Source: Bacillota bacterium (lineage in GTDB: Bacteria; Bacillota; Clostridia; Christensenellales; Pumilibacteraceae). Taken from it: DNA of 64,000 bases. The notes beneath the pieces are model-generated. The model was given only the letters and a program-made list of their open reading frames with translations, searched no databases and was not told where the DNA came from. The translations under genes were made by a program, and so were the position numbers. Position 1 is the stretch's first letter, and every line of letters begins with the position of its first letter. The stretch spans positions 48,644-112,643 of the forward strand of contig WRGC01000001.1 in assembly GCA_009787385.1 (NCBI GenBank), written 5' to 3'. This document shows, piece by piece, positions 27,195 through 35,827 of the stretch.

Positions 27195-27860
27195 ATGAAG
27201 CAAAATTTGCAAATAGATTCTAAACCTATAGAATTAAAAAAAAAGATGTTGAGACTAATATTGTTGGGAGCTCCGGGATCGGGCAAAGGTACACAAGCAA
27301 GCTATTTGGTAAAACTAAAGGGAATACCACATATTTCTACTGGTGATATCTTTAGAAATCATATATCAAATAAGACAGAGTTGGGGTTGCAAGTTAAACA
27401 TTATTTAGACAATGGTTTGTTAGTACCTGATAGCCTTACGGTAGATATTGTAGCTAGCAAACTTAAGGAATGTCCTAATGGTTTTGTTCTAGATGGGTTT
27501 CCTCGCAATTTATATCAAGCACAATCGTTGGATAAACTCGTAAGTATAGACAAAGTGTTGTATTTTGATGTAAAAAAAGAAAGTATTATAGTGAGATTGT
27601 CTAGTAGAAGGGTTTGTACATGCGGTAGGACTCATACGGTAGAAGACAATCAGTTGGTAGAGATAGATTGTGTGTGTGGTCTCAAAGCTACAAGGCGAAT
27701 TGATGATTTGCCAGAAACTGTAGAGAGGCGTTTAGATTTGTACAACACAGACACCAAGCCATTGATAGAGTATTATAGAACTCAATCAAAGCTTGTGGAG
27801 ATAGATGGCATGCAAGATATTGTTAGGGTTAGTGAACAAATAGCAAGTGTATTAAGTTAA
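27195..27860 (+). CDS. adk: Adenylate kinase, zinc-lid form
   Basis: Converts AMP plus ATP to two ADP. P-loop GAPGSGKGTQ, AMP site STGDIFR, LDGFPRN, and the lid with four cysteines in CTCG and CVCG that bind zinc, typical of Gram-positive enzymes. The first ATG (27195) gives an extra 17 residues before the usual MLRLILLGAPG start at 27246. Neither has a good ribosome binding site, so the N-terminus is uncertain. Confidence 0.95.
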   Translation: MKQNLQIDSKPIELKKKMLRLILLGAPGSGKGTQASYLVKLKGIPHISTGDIFRNHISNKTELGLQVKHYLDNGLLVPDSLTVDIVASKLKECPNGFVLDGFPRNLYQAQSLDKLVSIDKVLYFDVKKESIIVRLSSRRVCTCGRTHTVEDNQLVEIDCVCGLKATRRIDDLPETVERRLDLYNTDTKPLIEYYRTQSKLVEIDGMQDIVRVSEQIASVLS

Positions 27861-27921
27861 GTTTTTGCTTTTGTATTCTAATCTTGTGGTGCTATTTTGT
27901 TGAGTAAAGTCAAGTATATTA

Positions 27922-28671
27922 ATGATATTTATAAAGACAGACACAGAAATTGCCAATATGCGACAAGCGGGCAAGGTAGTAGGTGAAGCTCTCAATCACA
28001 TAAAACAATTTGTAGATGTGGGTGTTGCGACTTTAGAGCTTGACAAAATTATGCAAGATTTTGTCTTGACTAGGGGTTGCATTCCGTCTTTTGTGGGATA
28101 TCAAGGATACAAGTATACAACATGTATGTCTGTCAATTCGGCGGTTGTTCATGGTATACCCAACAATTATAAGTTGCAGTTGGGTGATATTGTTGGGATA
28201 GATATTGCTGTTAGTTTTAATGGCTGTCATGCTGATGCCGCTAGAACTTATGGTGTAGTTAAAATTAGTGGTTTAAATCAAAAATTGATATCCACTACCG
28301 AAGAATGTTTTTTTGAGGGAATCAAGTTTGCAAAACCCGAATATAGAGTTGGTGATATAGGTCATGCTATTCAACGGCTAGCCGAAAGCAAGGGATATGG
28401 AGTAGTTAGAGATTTGACAGGACATGGTATTGGCAAAAGTTTGCATGAAGCTCCATCAGTTCCAAACTATGGAAAGTCGGGTAGTGGTGCTAGTCTCAAA
28501 AAAGGAATGGCAATTGCAGTAGAACCCATGATAAATCAAGGAACAGAAAGGGTAACAATAGATAAGCTAGACAATTGGACTTGCCGTACGCTAGATGGAA
28601 GCAATTCTGCCCATTATGAAAACACAATATTAATTACTGATAGCGAGCCTGAAATTATTACTTTAGTATGA
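27922..28671 (+). CDS. map: Methionine aminopeptidase type I
   Basis: Removes initiator methionine. The 249-residue protein shows the pita-bread fold ligands: His in VVHGIP, Asp in VGIDIAV and ADAARTY, His in TGHGIG, and Glu in VEPM and YENTILIT. Normal length. It overlaps the next gene by 4 bp (ATGA type), so they are probably coupled. Position between adk and infA is standard for Gram-positives. Confidence 0.97.
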   Translation: MIFIKTDTEIANMRQAGKVVGEALNHIKQFVDVGVATLELDKIMQDFVLTRGCIPSFVGYQGYKYTTCMSVNSAVVHGIPNNYKLQLGDIVGIDIAVSFNGCHADAARTYGVVKISGLNQKLISTTEECFFEGIKFAKPEYRVGDIGHAIQRLAESKGYGVVRDLTGHGIGKSLHEAPSVPNYGKSGSGASLKKGMAIAVEPMINQGTERVTIDKLDNWTCRTLDGSNSAHYENTILITDSEPEIITLV

Positions 28672-28946
28672 ACAACAAAACAATAGAGATTGGTGCATTA
28701 GTAATTAGCAATTGTGGTAGAGATAATGGTAAGAAATATTTGGTGGTTGGGTATGCTGAGCAAAGTATGTTTGTATTGTGTTGTGATGGCAATTATCGCA
28801 AGCAAACTAATCCAAAAAAAAAGCGTATAAAGCATGTCAAGGTATATGGTATTGTAGAATCTATTCAACAAAAAATACAAAACAACCAAAAGGTCTTTGA
28901 TAGTGAAATATATAGTGCAATTAGTAGTTTTGAAATAGATAGCTAA
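28668..28946 (+). CDS. KOW-domain RNA-binding protein (L14e-like)
   Basis: A 92-residue basic protein: EIGALVISNCGRDNGKKYLVVGY is a KOW motif like that of archaeal/eukaryotic L14e, followed by a basic KQTNPKKKRIKH stretch. Genes of this kind lie between map and infA in many Clostridia and are annotated as KOW or L14E-like proteins; their role is not established. Overlap with map supports coupled expression. Confidence 0.8.
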   Translation: MNNKTIEIGALVISNCGRDNGKKYLVVGYAEQSMFVLCCDGNYRKQTNPKKKRIKHVKVYGIVESIQQKIQNNQKVFDSEIYSAISSFEIDS

Positions 28947-29025
28947 AAACACTAGTTCTCATGTGTATGTATTAATGTGATTGATATTAATACACTTGGG
29001 GCTAGTCTTAATAGTAGGAGTTGTT

Positions 29026-29247
29026 ATGCCAAAAGGAGACCATATAGAAACCGAAGGTATTGTAGTAGAGACATTACGCAATGCTATGTTTAAGGTAAAA
29101 TTATCCAACGGTCACATAGTGACGGCAACTATAAGTGGCAAGATACGAATGCACTATATCAAGATTTTGGTAGGGGATTCTGTCAAGATTGAGATGAGTC
29201 CATATGATATTACTAAGGCTAGAATAACTTATAGAAATAAATCATAA
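29026..29247 (+). CDS. infA: Translation initiation factor IF-1
   Basis: 73 residues, [26 protein letters not shown] then [23 protein letters not shown], the S1/OB-fold IF-1 that blocks the A site in initiation. GGAG lies before the ATG at 29026; the earlier open frame from 28981 is not part of it. Normal place before rpmJ. Confidence 0.97.
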   Translation: MPKGDHIETEGIVVETLRNAMFKVKLSNGHIVTATISGKIRMHYIKILVGDSVKIEMSPYDITKARITYRNKS

Positions 29248-29279
29248 ATGATATTTATTACAACTTTTTTGTTATTAAA

Positions 29280-29327
29280 AACTGTCAATTTTTGACAGTT
29301 GCCAATTTGGTTTAGATATGTTATAAT
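29280..29327 (+). promoter_or_regulatory. Inverted repeat and internal promoter before rpmJ
   Basis: AACTGTCAA (29280-29288) and TTGACAGTT (29292-29300) form a perfect 9-bp hairpin after infA with no T-run. TTGCCA (29299-29304), 17 bp, TATAAT (29322-29327) makes a likely promoter for rpmJ-rpsM-rpsK-rpsD. The repeat overlaps the -35 and may act as an operator or a weak terminator. Confidence 0.5.
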
Positions 29328-29398
29328 ACGATTTATGTGTTTCCTTTTTTTGACAAAATGAATTGGTATCACTTAAAGTTTTTGGAGTTAAGTAAAAA

Positions 29399-29515
29399 AT
29401 GAAAGTTAGAACATCAGTCAAGCCCATGTGCGATAAATGCAAAATTATAAAGCGTCATGGTATAATTAGAGTAATATGTGCAAAGTATCCATCGCACAAA
29501 CAAAGACAAGGATAG
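29399..29515 (+). CDS. rpmJ: 50S ribosomal protein L36
   Basis: A 38-residue gene, [20 protein letters not shown] then [18 protein letters not shown]. The CxxC...C...H zinc-ribbon of L36 is complete. GGAG precedes the start by about 12 nt. It lies between infA and rpsM, its universal place. Confidence 0.96.
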   Translation: MKVRTSVKPMCDKCKIIKRHGIIRVICAKYPSHKQRQG

Positions 29516-29648
29516 TTTGGTATTGTCAGTTAGTTGTTGCCTTTTGGCACAATAGTGACTTTGTATTTGTTGCATAATATTATTTAAAATTAAGTTTAAT
29601 ACAATAGTATGGTTAGTGTAGGAATGCTATCCACGGAGCAAATAAACA

Positions 29649-30029
29649 ATGGCAAGAATTGCAGGTATAGATTTACCAAAAGACAAAAGAGTAGAGATAG
29701 GTTTGACAAGCATCTATGGTGTAGGACGCCCTATGTCCAATACAATATTGCAAAAAGTGGGAGTAGATCCCAATATTAGGGTTAAAGATTTGACAGAAAG
29801 TCAAGTCATAGCTATTGCAAAATATATTGATGCCAATGTCACTGTTGAGGGTGATTTGCAAAGAGAAAGGCAACTTAATATCAAAAGATTGATAGATATT
29901 GGTTGTTACCGTGGGGTAAGACACCGCAAGGGATTGCCTGTTAGGGGACAAAGCACTAAGCAAAATGCAAGGACACGCAAGGGTCCAAAAAGAACTGTGG
30001 GACGCAAAAAAGAAAAATCAAAGAGATAG
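29649..30029 (+). CDS. rpsM: 30S ribosomal protein S13
   Basis: 126 residues: [26 protein letters not shown] in outline, [20 protein letters not shown], and the basic C-terminal [13 protein letters not shown] that touches P-site tRNA. CGGAG precedes the ATG. Full length. Confidence 0.97.
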   Translation: MARIAGIDLPKDKRVEIGLTSIYGVGRPMSNTILQKVGVDPNIRVKDLTESQVIAIAKYIDANVTVEGDLQRERQLNIKRLIDIGCYRGVRHRKGLPVRGQSTKQNARTRKGPKRTVGRKKEKSKR

Positions 30030-30213
30030 GTTTTGTTTGTTGTTTTTTGAGTTGTCAACTAATAATTGATAACTATATAGCGTTAAAAATGTTTAAATAC
30101 AACAATATCAATTGATTTTGATACAGGATGCTTTTGAAAATTATTTAATCATTTTGTATACAAACAATATTGTCACCTAAAATTATTATACAACTATCAA
30201 CGGAGCAAATATA

Positions 30214-30603
30214 ATGGCAGTCACAAAGAAGACTACAAAAAAGAGAGTAACTCGCAATATTGACAGAGGGCAAGCTCACATTAGATCTAGTTTTAATAAC
30301 ACTTTAATTACTCTTACAGATGAAAGAGGAAATGCAATTGCGGCATGTAGTGCTGGTGCTATGGGATTTAGGGGTTCACGCAAATCTACTCCATATGCGG
30401 CACAACAGGCATGCGAAAGGGCGGCTAGAGTAGCAGCCGATGCAGGATTGCGAGGTGTAGATGTTTTTGTAAAAGGACCGGGTGCAGGTAGAGAATCGGC
30501 GGTTAGGGCATTGGAAGTTGCGGGGATAAGAGTGTTTAGCATTCAAGATGTTTCGCCTATACCACACAATGGTTGCAAACCACCAAAGCGAAGAAGAGTG
30601 TAG
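30214..30603 (+). CDS. rpsK: 30S ribosomal protein S11
   Basis: 129 residues with [50 protein letters not shown] and the C-terminal [17 protein letters not shown]11 lies on the platform near the E site. CGGAG precedes the start. 180 bp without a gene lies before it, with no structure that I recognise. Confidence 0.98.
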   Translation: MAVTKKTTKKRVTRNIDRGQAHIRSSFNNTLITLTDERGNAIAACSAGAMGFRGSRKSTPYAAQQACERAARVAADAGLRGVDVFVKGPGAGRESAVRALEVAGIRVFSIQDVSPIPHNGCKPPKRRRV

Positions 30604-30717
30604 TTGCAATTTAATAGTTTTTGTTGATTTTGTATTGTTTGCGATACTAAAAAATTAGAAACAGTAAATTAATTATATACGCATAGCTTGATATGCTATG
30701 CAATTTTGGGAGAACTA

Positions 30718-31338
30718 ATGGCAAAATATACAGGTGCTGATTGTAGAATATGTAGGCGAGAAGGACAAAAATTGTTTTTGAAAGGTGATAGATGCACTAG
30801 TGTTAAGTGTGCTATAGAAAAACGCCCAAAGCCACCTGGGCAACATGGTATGGGACGCAAAAAGGTCAATGAGTATGGACTTCAATTGCGTGAAAAACAA
30901 AAGACAAAAAGGGCGTATGGTCTTTTGGAAAAACAGTTTAGAGCATATTATGATGAGGCTGCTAGACGCAAAGGTGTAACAGGTGAAGTTATGTTGAGTT
31001 TGTTAGAGACTCGTCTTGACAATGTTGTTTACCGAATGGGTATAGGTAGTAGTCGTGCAGCCGCTAGACAAATTGTAAACCATGGTCATATTACAGTCAA
31101 CGATAAGTCTGTCAATATTCCGTCATATCAAGTCAAGGTTGGTGATATTGTAGCCATCAAGGAAAATAAAAAAGAAAGTGTGTTTATAAAAGAGTTGAAG
31201 GGTGCAAAAATAGTTATGCCAAAGTGGTTGGATTTTGATACTGAGACTTTTGTTGGCAAGATTTTGCAAGTACCCGAAAGAGAAGATATAGATTTGACAA
31301 TCAATGAAAGATTGATAGTTGAGTTGTATTCTAAGTAG
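30718..31338 (+). CDS. rpsD: 30S ribosomal protein S4, zinc form
   Basis: 206 residues: MAKYTGADCRICRREGQKLF, then GDRCTSVKCAIEKR, giving four cysteines for zinc near residues 9-31, and the S4 RNA-binding domain LETRLDNVVYRMGIGSSRA. S4 nucleates the small subunit. GGGAG lies before the ATG at 30718; an upstream ATG at 30688 is outside the family. Confidence 0.97.
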   Translation: MAKYTGADCRICRREGQKLFLKGDRCTSVKCAIEKRPKPPGQHGMGRKKVNEYGLQLREKQKTKRAYGLLEKQFRAYYDEAARRKGVTGEVMLSLLETRLDNVVYRMGIGSSRAAARQIVNHGHITVNDKSVNIPSYQVKVGDIVAIKENKKESVFIKELKGAKIVMPKWLDFDTETFVGKILQVPEREDIDLTINERLIVELYSK

Positions 31339-31377
31339 AATTAATATATAAACAAGTTTTGGCTTAAAATTGCAAAA

Positions 31378-31410
31378 CTACAAAAGTGCAAATTGTACTT
31401 TTGTGTTTTT
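31378..31410 (+). terminator. Intrinsic terminator between rpsD and rpoA
   Basis: ACAAAAGTGC (31380-31389) pairs with GTACTTTTGT (31395-31404, one G-T pair), 5-nt loop, followed by GTTTTT. It would end or attenuate the transcript before rpoA. Confidence 0.7.
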
Positions 31411-31430
31411 GATAGTTGCAATCTCAAATT

Positions 31431-31470
31431 TTGATGGGAAATATCACAAAACAATATACTTTATTGTGAT
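31431..31470 (+). promoter_or_regulatory. rpoA promoter bracketed by an inverted repeat
   Basis: TTGATG (31431-31436), 18 bp, TATACT (31455-31460). ATCACAA (31443-31449) and TTGTGAT (31464-31470) flank the -10 symmetrically with a 14-bp gap. This resembles a repressor operator on an rpoA-rplQ promoter. Confidence 0.5.
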
Positions 31471-31497
31471 AATTTTCAATATATGGAGTTACATCTT

Positions 31498-32451
31498 ATG
31501 ATGGAAATAGAGACGCCTAGAATAGAAATTATAGAAAAAGAGAGTGCAAGAGAAGGGACATTTGTCATAGAACCGTTGGAAAGAGGTTATGGCATTACTC
31601 TTGGAAATAGTTTGCGTCGTGTATTGTTGTCTGCTTTGCCAGGAATTGCTGTGGTTGGTATCTCTATAGATGGAGTGTCACACGAGTTTAGCACAATCAA
31701 GGGCGTAAAGGAAGATGTGGCAGATATCATTCTCAATTTAAAGAGTCTTAATCTAAGGGGAAGCTTTAATGACAGTTTGGTTAAAAAGACTTTACACATA
31801 GAAAAATCTACTCCGGGTGCTGTGACGGCAAGGGATATTGCCTTTGATCCAGAAGTTGAAGTACTCAACCCTGATTTGCATATTTGTACGCTAGATGTAG
31901 ATGCCAATCTTGTTTTGGATTTAGTAATAGGTAAGGGGCGTGGTTATGTGCCTGCTGTTGGCAACAAAGATAGTAGTAGACCAATTGGTTTTATTCCAAT
32001 TGATAGTATATTTACACCTGTTAAATTTGTAAATTATCAAGTTGAACCTACACGAGTTGGTCAAAATATAGACTTTGACAAATTGACTATTGATGTAAAG
32101 ACTGATGGTTCTCTTACCGCTAAGGATGTGTTGTCGCTAGCTGCAAGGTCTATATCAGACCACATGAAAATATTTACTGAGTTGTCGTCTGTTTATGGCA
32201 ATATGGAGATACTCATAAGTAGGATAGAAGACAAACAAGCAAAAGTCTTAGAGATGAGTATAGAAGATATGGATTTGTCTGTAAGAAGTTATAATTGTTT
32301 GAAGAGAGCAGGAATACACACTATAGAAGATTTGACACGCCGTACAGAAGATGATATGCTTAAAGTTAGGAATTTGGGACGCAAGTCATTAGATGAAGTT
32401 ATACAAAAGTTGCGTGGTTTGCAGTTGGATTTGAGAATGGTAGAAGATTAA
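31498..32451 (+). CDS. rpoA: RNA polymerase alpha subunit
   Basis: 317 residues: N-terminal assembly domain (FVIEPLERGYGITLGNSLRRVLLSALPG region; AVTSVRI-type AVVGISIDGVSHEFS) and the C-terminal domain with SVRSYNCLKRAGIHTIEDL and LGRKSLDEV that contacts UP elements and activators. GGAG at 31485 lies 9 nt before the ATG at 31498. Normal length. Confidence 0.98.
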   Translation: MMEIETPRIEIIEKESAREGTFVIEPLERGYGITLGNSLRRVLLSALPGIAVVGISIDGVSHEFSTIKGVKEDVADIILNLKSLNLRGSFNDSLVKKTLHIEKSTPGAVTARDIAFDPEVEVLNPDLHICTLDVDANLVLDLVIGKGRGYVPAVGNKDSSRPIGFIPIDSIFTPVKFVNYQVEPTRVGQNIDFDKLTIDVKTDGSLTAKDVLSLAARSISDHMKIFTELSSVYGNMEILISRIEDKQAKVLEMSIEDMDLSVRSYNCLKRAGIHTIEDLTRRTEDDMLKVRNLGRKSLDEVIQKLRGLQLDLRMVED

Positions 32452-32592
32452 GTGATAGACAAGCTTGGCGTAATGATAGTAATTGAAAATTAAAAGCAAG
32501 AAACGCACGATAGTTTTGAAGTTATTGATATGTTTGCTTTGCTTTTCCGTATTTGGGCTTTCGTCCAATTTTATGAGGTTTTAAAAAATATT

Positions 32593-33105
32593 ATGCAACA
32601 ACGAAAATTGGGTCGCAATACTACACAACGCATGGCGTTGTTGAAAAATCAAGTTACGCAATTGCTTTGGCATGGGCGTATAGAGACAACATATCATAGA
32701 GCTAAAGAAGTGCAAAGGTATGCTGACCAAATTTTGTGTTTGGCACAAAGTACATGGCAAGACACATACAAGAAGACAGAAAATCGTCGCAACGCAAAGG
32801 GGCAACCAATCCAAGTTGAGATAATTAATGACGGACCAAAAAAACTCAATGCAAGGCGTGCTATCATGGCAAGAGTATACGATATTCAAGAAGTTAGACC
32901 ACAAGAAGAGCCATATGATGCATTCAAAGCTAGGGTAGGAGATATTAGGCATCCATTGATTGAAAAAATATTCAATGACTATGCACCTCGTATTGCCAAT
33001 CGTAGTACTAGACTTAATGCCAAAGGTGGTTATACAAGGGTATTAAAGATGGGACCACGCCGTGGCGATAATGCTGAAAGTGCTATTATTGAGTTGGTAT
33101 TTTAG
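32593..33105 (+). CDS. rplQ: 50S ribosomal protein L17 with internal insertion
   Basis: N-terminal QQRKLGRNTTQRMALLKNQV and C-terminal GGYTRVLKMGPRRGDNAESA are classic L17. Between them, about 50 extra residues (after TWQDTYKKTENRRN, through QEEPYDAF) raise the length to 170 instead of about 120; similar insertions occur in some Clostridia. The ATG at 32593 is used; the earlier frame from 32530 is not L17-like. Last gene of the ribosomal cluster. Confidence 0.95.
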   Translation: MQQRKLGRNTTQRMALLKNQVTQLLWHGRIETTYHRAKEVQRYADQILCLAQSTWQDTYKKTENRRNAKGQPIQVEIINDGPKKLNARRAIMARVYDIQEVRPQEEPYDAFKARVGDIRHPLIEKIFNDYAPRIANRSTRLNAKGGYTRVLKMGPRRGDNAESAIIELVF

Positions 33106-33288
33106 CAGTGTTTTTTGTTAATAGTTTGCTATATATTTTGCTATTATGTGCAAATAAAATATGCATGTATGTAATTTATAGTTACTATTTTTGTGTTAAA
33201 TTGATAATATTATATTGGATAAATTAAGAGAAATTGTTGATGCTATTAGTTGGTTGTCAGCAATTTTTGTTTTTGTAACAATACTTTA

Positions 33289-33455
33289 TAAGTGTATAAC
33301 TGGTGGATATTAACAATTGACAAAATGTGCGTTATTCTTTATTTGACGCCAAAAAAAGAACCAAAAAGCATTTGAGGCGAAGCCCCCCGAATGCTTTAAG
33401 GTTGATTTTAATTAGGTTTTGGTTTTCTTCATACTAATCTTTTTCATAATGTAAT
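33289..33455 (+). repeat. MITE-like repeat R1, degenerate
   Basis: Shares the central TTGACGCCAAAAAAAGAACC hairpin and the CTTTAAGGTTGATTTTA motif with the other eight copies. The left end AGTGTATAAC is diverged, there is an internal deletion, and the right terminal repeat is missing. Its hairpin is the only terminator-like structure after rplQ. The rest of 33106-33682 holds nothing else that I recognise. Confidence 0.7.
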
Positions 33456-33682
33456 TGATTGTGTATTGTATTGTGGCTTTAAATAAACAAGTATCAACTA
33501 TTATGTATAGCGGATACTTGTTTGTATATTGAATAATTTAAGTCTATTGTTTTTTATAATGAGCAAGTTGTTGCATTTTGATTGAATTTGATTGTTGTTG
33601 TATACGGTTGTTTCTTATGTAAATATTTGACAATATATGTCTAATACTGTATTATTGTAAATACTATAAGTAGGAGACTTTA

Positions 33683-34492
33683 ATGGGATTAAATTTATTG
33701 GAAACAGAAGTAAATCCAAATATGCAGGTGTTTGGGTTGGTACATATATTGTATGTTGTTGTAGGACTTGGGTTGGCTATACCACTTGCTATATTTGTAG
33801 CTAAGCGTATAGGTTGGAATAAGCGTGTATTTTTGATTGCTGGCGTGTTGATATTTTTGGGAGAAGCAACTAGAACGCTGTTGTTGGTAGAAGAAGGTGA
33901 CAATGGGGGGTGGTATCTATCGCCCAAATATTTGCCGGTTCATCTCTGTGCAATGCAAGTCTTTTTAATTTTTGCATTAGCACTAGCTAAAAAAGAAAAT
34001 ACTATCAAAAATTTGTGTGCTATTATGTATCCTACCTTGGTAGCGGGTGCGGCTATGGCGTTGTTGATACCATCACCTGAAGGAACTGATACATTTGTGA
34101 GTTTTTTGGGATTTCAATTTTTTGCTTCACACTCTTTGCTAATGTTTGTTGGTATCTATATGTATTTGACGAGACCTGTAAAGTTTGATTTTAAGACATA
34201 TGGAATAGCCATAGGGTTTATGGCAGTATCTTTGATTGGGGCGTTGTATCTCAATGCAATATTGGGTGGAGCTGAGACCAATGTCAACTATTGGTTTGTA
34301 GCATATCCGCCACAAGATGGTTTGCCTTTGCTAAACTTAGATAATGGATGGGGGATATATATCCTTAATTTGGCATGTTTAACAATAATTTTGATTAGCT
34401 TGACTTATGTGCCTGTTGTCGTTTCTTATTTTCTCAACAAAAACAAGATTGTAGAAAATCATCAAATAGATATACAAAACAATATCAACTAA
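33683..34492 (+). CDS. YwaF-family (TIGR02206) integral membrane protein
   Basis: 269 residues with about seven transmembrane helices. Conserved features of the YwaF family are LPVHLCAMQVF after the second or third span, the HSLLM motif in FFASHSLLMFV, and NVNYWFVAYPP near the end. The family function is unknown. The gene has a good GGAG 8 nt before the ATG and stands alone between R1 and R2. Confident about family and topology, not about role. Confidence 0.85.
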   Translation: MGLNLLETEVNPNMQVFGLVHILYVVVGLGLAIPLAIFVAKRIGWNKRVFLIAGVLIFLGEATRTLLLVEEGDNGGWYLSPKYLPVHLCAMQVFLIFALALAKKENTIKNLCAIMYPTLVAGAAMALLIPSPEGTDTFVSFLGFQFFASHSLLMFVGIYMYLTRPVKFDFKTYGIAIGFMAVSLIGALYLNAILGGAETNVNYWFVAYPPQDGLPLLNLDNGWGIYILNLACLTIILISLTYVPVVVSYFLNKNKIVENHQIDIQNNIN

Positions 34493-34528
34493 ATTGTTTT
34501 GTAGCGGTGTTTTAGTTCTTTGTGTTAT

Positions 34529-34714
34529 GAGCGTGTACAATGAGCTATTATTAACAATAAATACAATCAATCAACAAAAGCAACAATATTTTTTGACGCA
34601 AAAAAATAACTTAAAAAGCTATTGGAGGTGCGAATTCAAACCCCAGAAAGCTTTAAGGTGTTTTTATTATAGGTGTTACTCTTTTTCTACTAATATGCTC
34701 TATTTGTATACTCT
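34529..34714 (+). repeat. MITE-like repeat R2
   Basis: Ends GAGCGTGTACAATGAG and CTATTTGTATACTCT form imperfect terminal inverted repeats. The interior has the ATTTTTTGACGCAAAAAAAT hairpin and the CTTTAAGG motif. Lies downstream of the YwaF gene. Confidence 0.75.
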
Positions 34715-34775
34715 GTATGTTAGTAAATTGAATATAATGTAAAATATTGCCAATGTCAATGCAATGCATATTGTA

Positions 34776-34804
34776 TTGACATTTTTTGTATATTATGTTA
34801 TAAT
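34776..34804 (+). promoter_or_regulatory. Consensus promoter upstream of small zinc-ribbon gene
   Basis: Perfect TTGACA (34776-34781), 17 bp, perfect TATAAT (34799-34804). The next gene starts almost 400 nt later, so a long leader or a small RNA is implied. The interval is AT-rich and otherwise holds only the DnaA-box palindrome. Confidence 0.65.
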
Positions 34805-34974
34805 AAAAATACAGCATTTGTTTTTTTACAGTTTAGATTTAATTTAGTGTTATTTAATGCTATTTATTAAATAAAAAACATTTATTTAAGCATACTATTA
34901 GTACAAATATTGAGTAGAATACTATATAGTTGAAAAAATGTGCGTATCAATCAAAGCTATGGGTAGTACAGTTG

Positions 34975-35009
34975 AGTTATCCACATTGTGTGGATAACTT
35001 TGTGAATAA
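34975..35009. promoter_or_regulatory. Head-to-head DnaA boxes in a perfect palindrome
   Basis: AGTTATCCACA (34975-34985), TTG, TGTGGATAACT (34989-34999): two consensus DnaA boxes facing each other, with a further near-box TGTGAATAA at 35001-35009. Likely bound by DnaA, either as a titration or regulatory site or as part of origin function. Confidence 0.65.
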
Positions 35010-35202
35010 CTTTTGTGTTTATAAAAAATATTTTGCAACAATAATATATATGTTGTAGAAATATAAATTAATAAATAAATTTGGGCGTCATCTTTATTTT
35101 CGTTTGTTAAATATTGTAGGTGGTGTCCATCATTTTGCGGAAAAATTTTTGAACAAAACAAATATAAAATATTAATATATTTGCAATTTAGGAGAAATAA
35201 AA

Positions 35203-35409
35203 ATGAATGTATTGAGCCGAGGACAAAGTGCTAAAATCACATACTGCGACAACTGTGGTAGTCAATTGATGTATAAGCAAGAAGATGTGTATACAGATGT
35301 AACATCTGAGCAACACAATAATCAAACTATCTTTAAGTACAATGTCAAATTTTTGGTATGCCCAGTATGTAGACATCGTATATTGTTGGACAAAACTTAT
35401 ATGCAATAG
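35203..35409 (+). CDS. Small zinc-ribbon protein of unknown function
   Basis: 68 residues with two CxxC pairs, YCDNCGSQL and VCPVCRHRI, about 35 residues apart, forming a likely zinc ribbon. AGGAG lies 9 nt before the ATG. No family is recognised beyond that. It lies between the DnaA-box palindrome and tuf. Possibly a nucleic-acid-binding or phage-like small protein. Confidence 0.65.
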   Translation: MNVLSRGQSAKITYCDNCGSQLMYKQEDVYTDVTSEQHNNQTIFKYNVKFLVCPVCRHRILLDKTYMQ

Positions 35410-35739
35410 TTTTGTTTTTAAATAAAATTTTGATTATTGTCTCAACTAGTTTGATAGACAACATATATTGTTTATAAAAATTTGGTGTTTATTTTGTAGA
35501 TATGGTTGACTCAATTTGTAAATATTGATAGCAACTTATTGATTATCTAGTTGTATAAAGTTGACTAAATATTGATTTATAAAGCTATTGTTTGGACTAA
35601 AATCATAGTCTATGCAATTGCTTTTTGTATTTTTATAGGTTTCCATATTTTGTAAAATAATCTTTCTACAACACAAATACATGTCTTAAATATTACATAA
35701 TAGCATATGAAATATTAAATAAAAATTGTAAAAAATCTG

Positions 35740-35769
35740 TTGACACTATCATATAAAAGATGGTATAAT
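35740..35769 (+). promoter_or_regulatory. tuf promoter
   Basis: TTGACA (35740-35745), 18 bp, TATAAT (35764-35769), giving a leader of about 50 nt before tuf. The remaining 330 bp between the zinc-ribbon gene and this promoter show nothing that I recognise. Confidence 0.85.
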
Positions 35770-35827
35770 TTATTCTAAATAGACCCCTGCTATGACGGTG
35801 GTTAGTAAAATAATAGGAGAAAATAAA

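Noticed and set aside
34494..34742. 82-codon frame after the YwaF-family gene
   Set aside because: It runs through repeat R2, whose sequence explains the frame.
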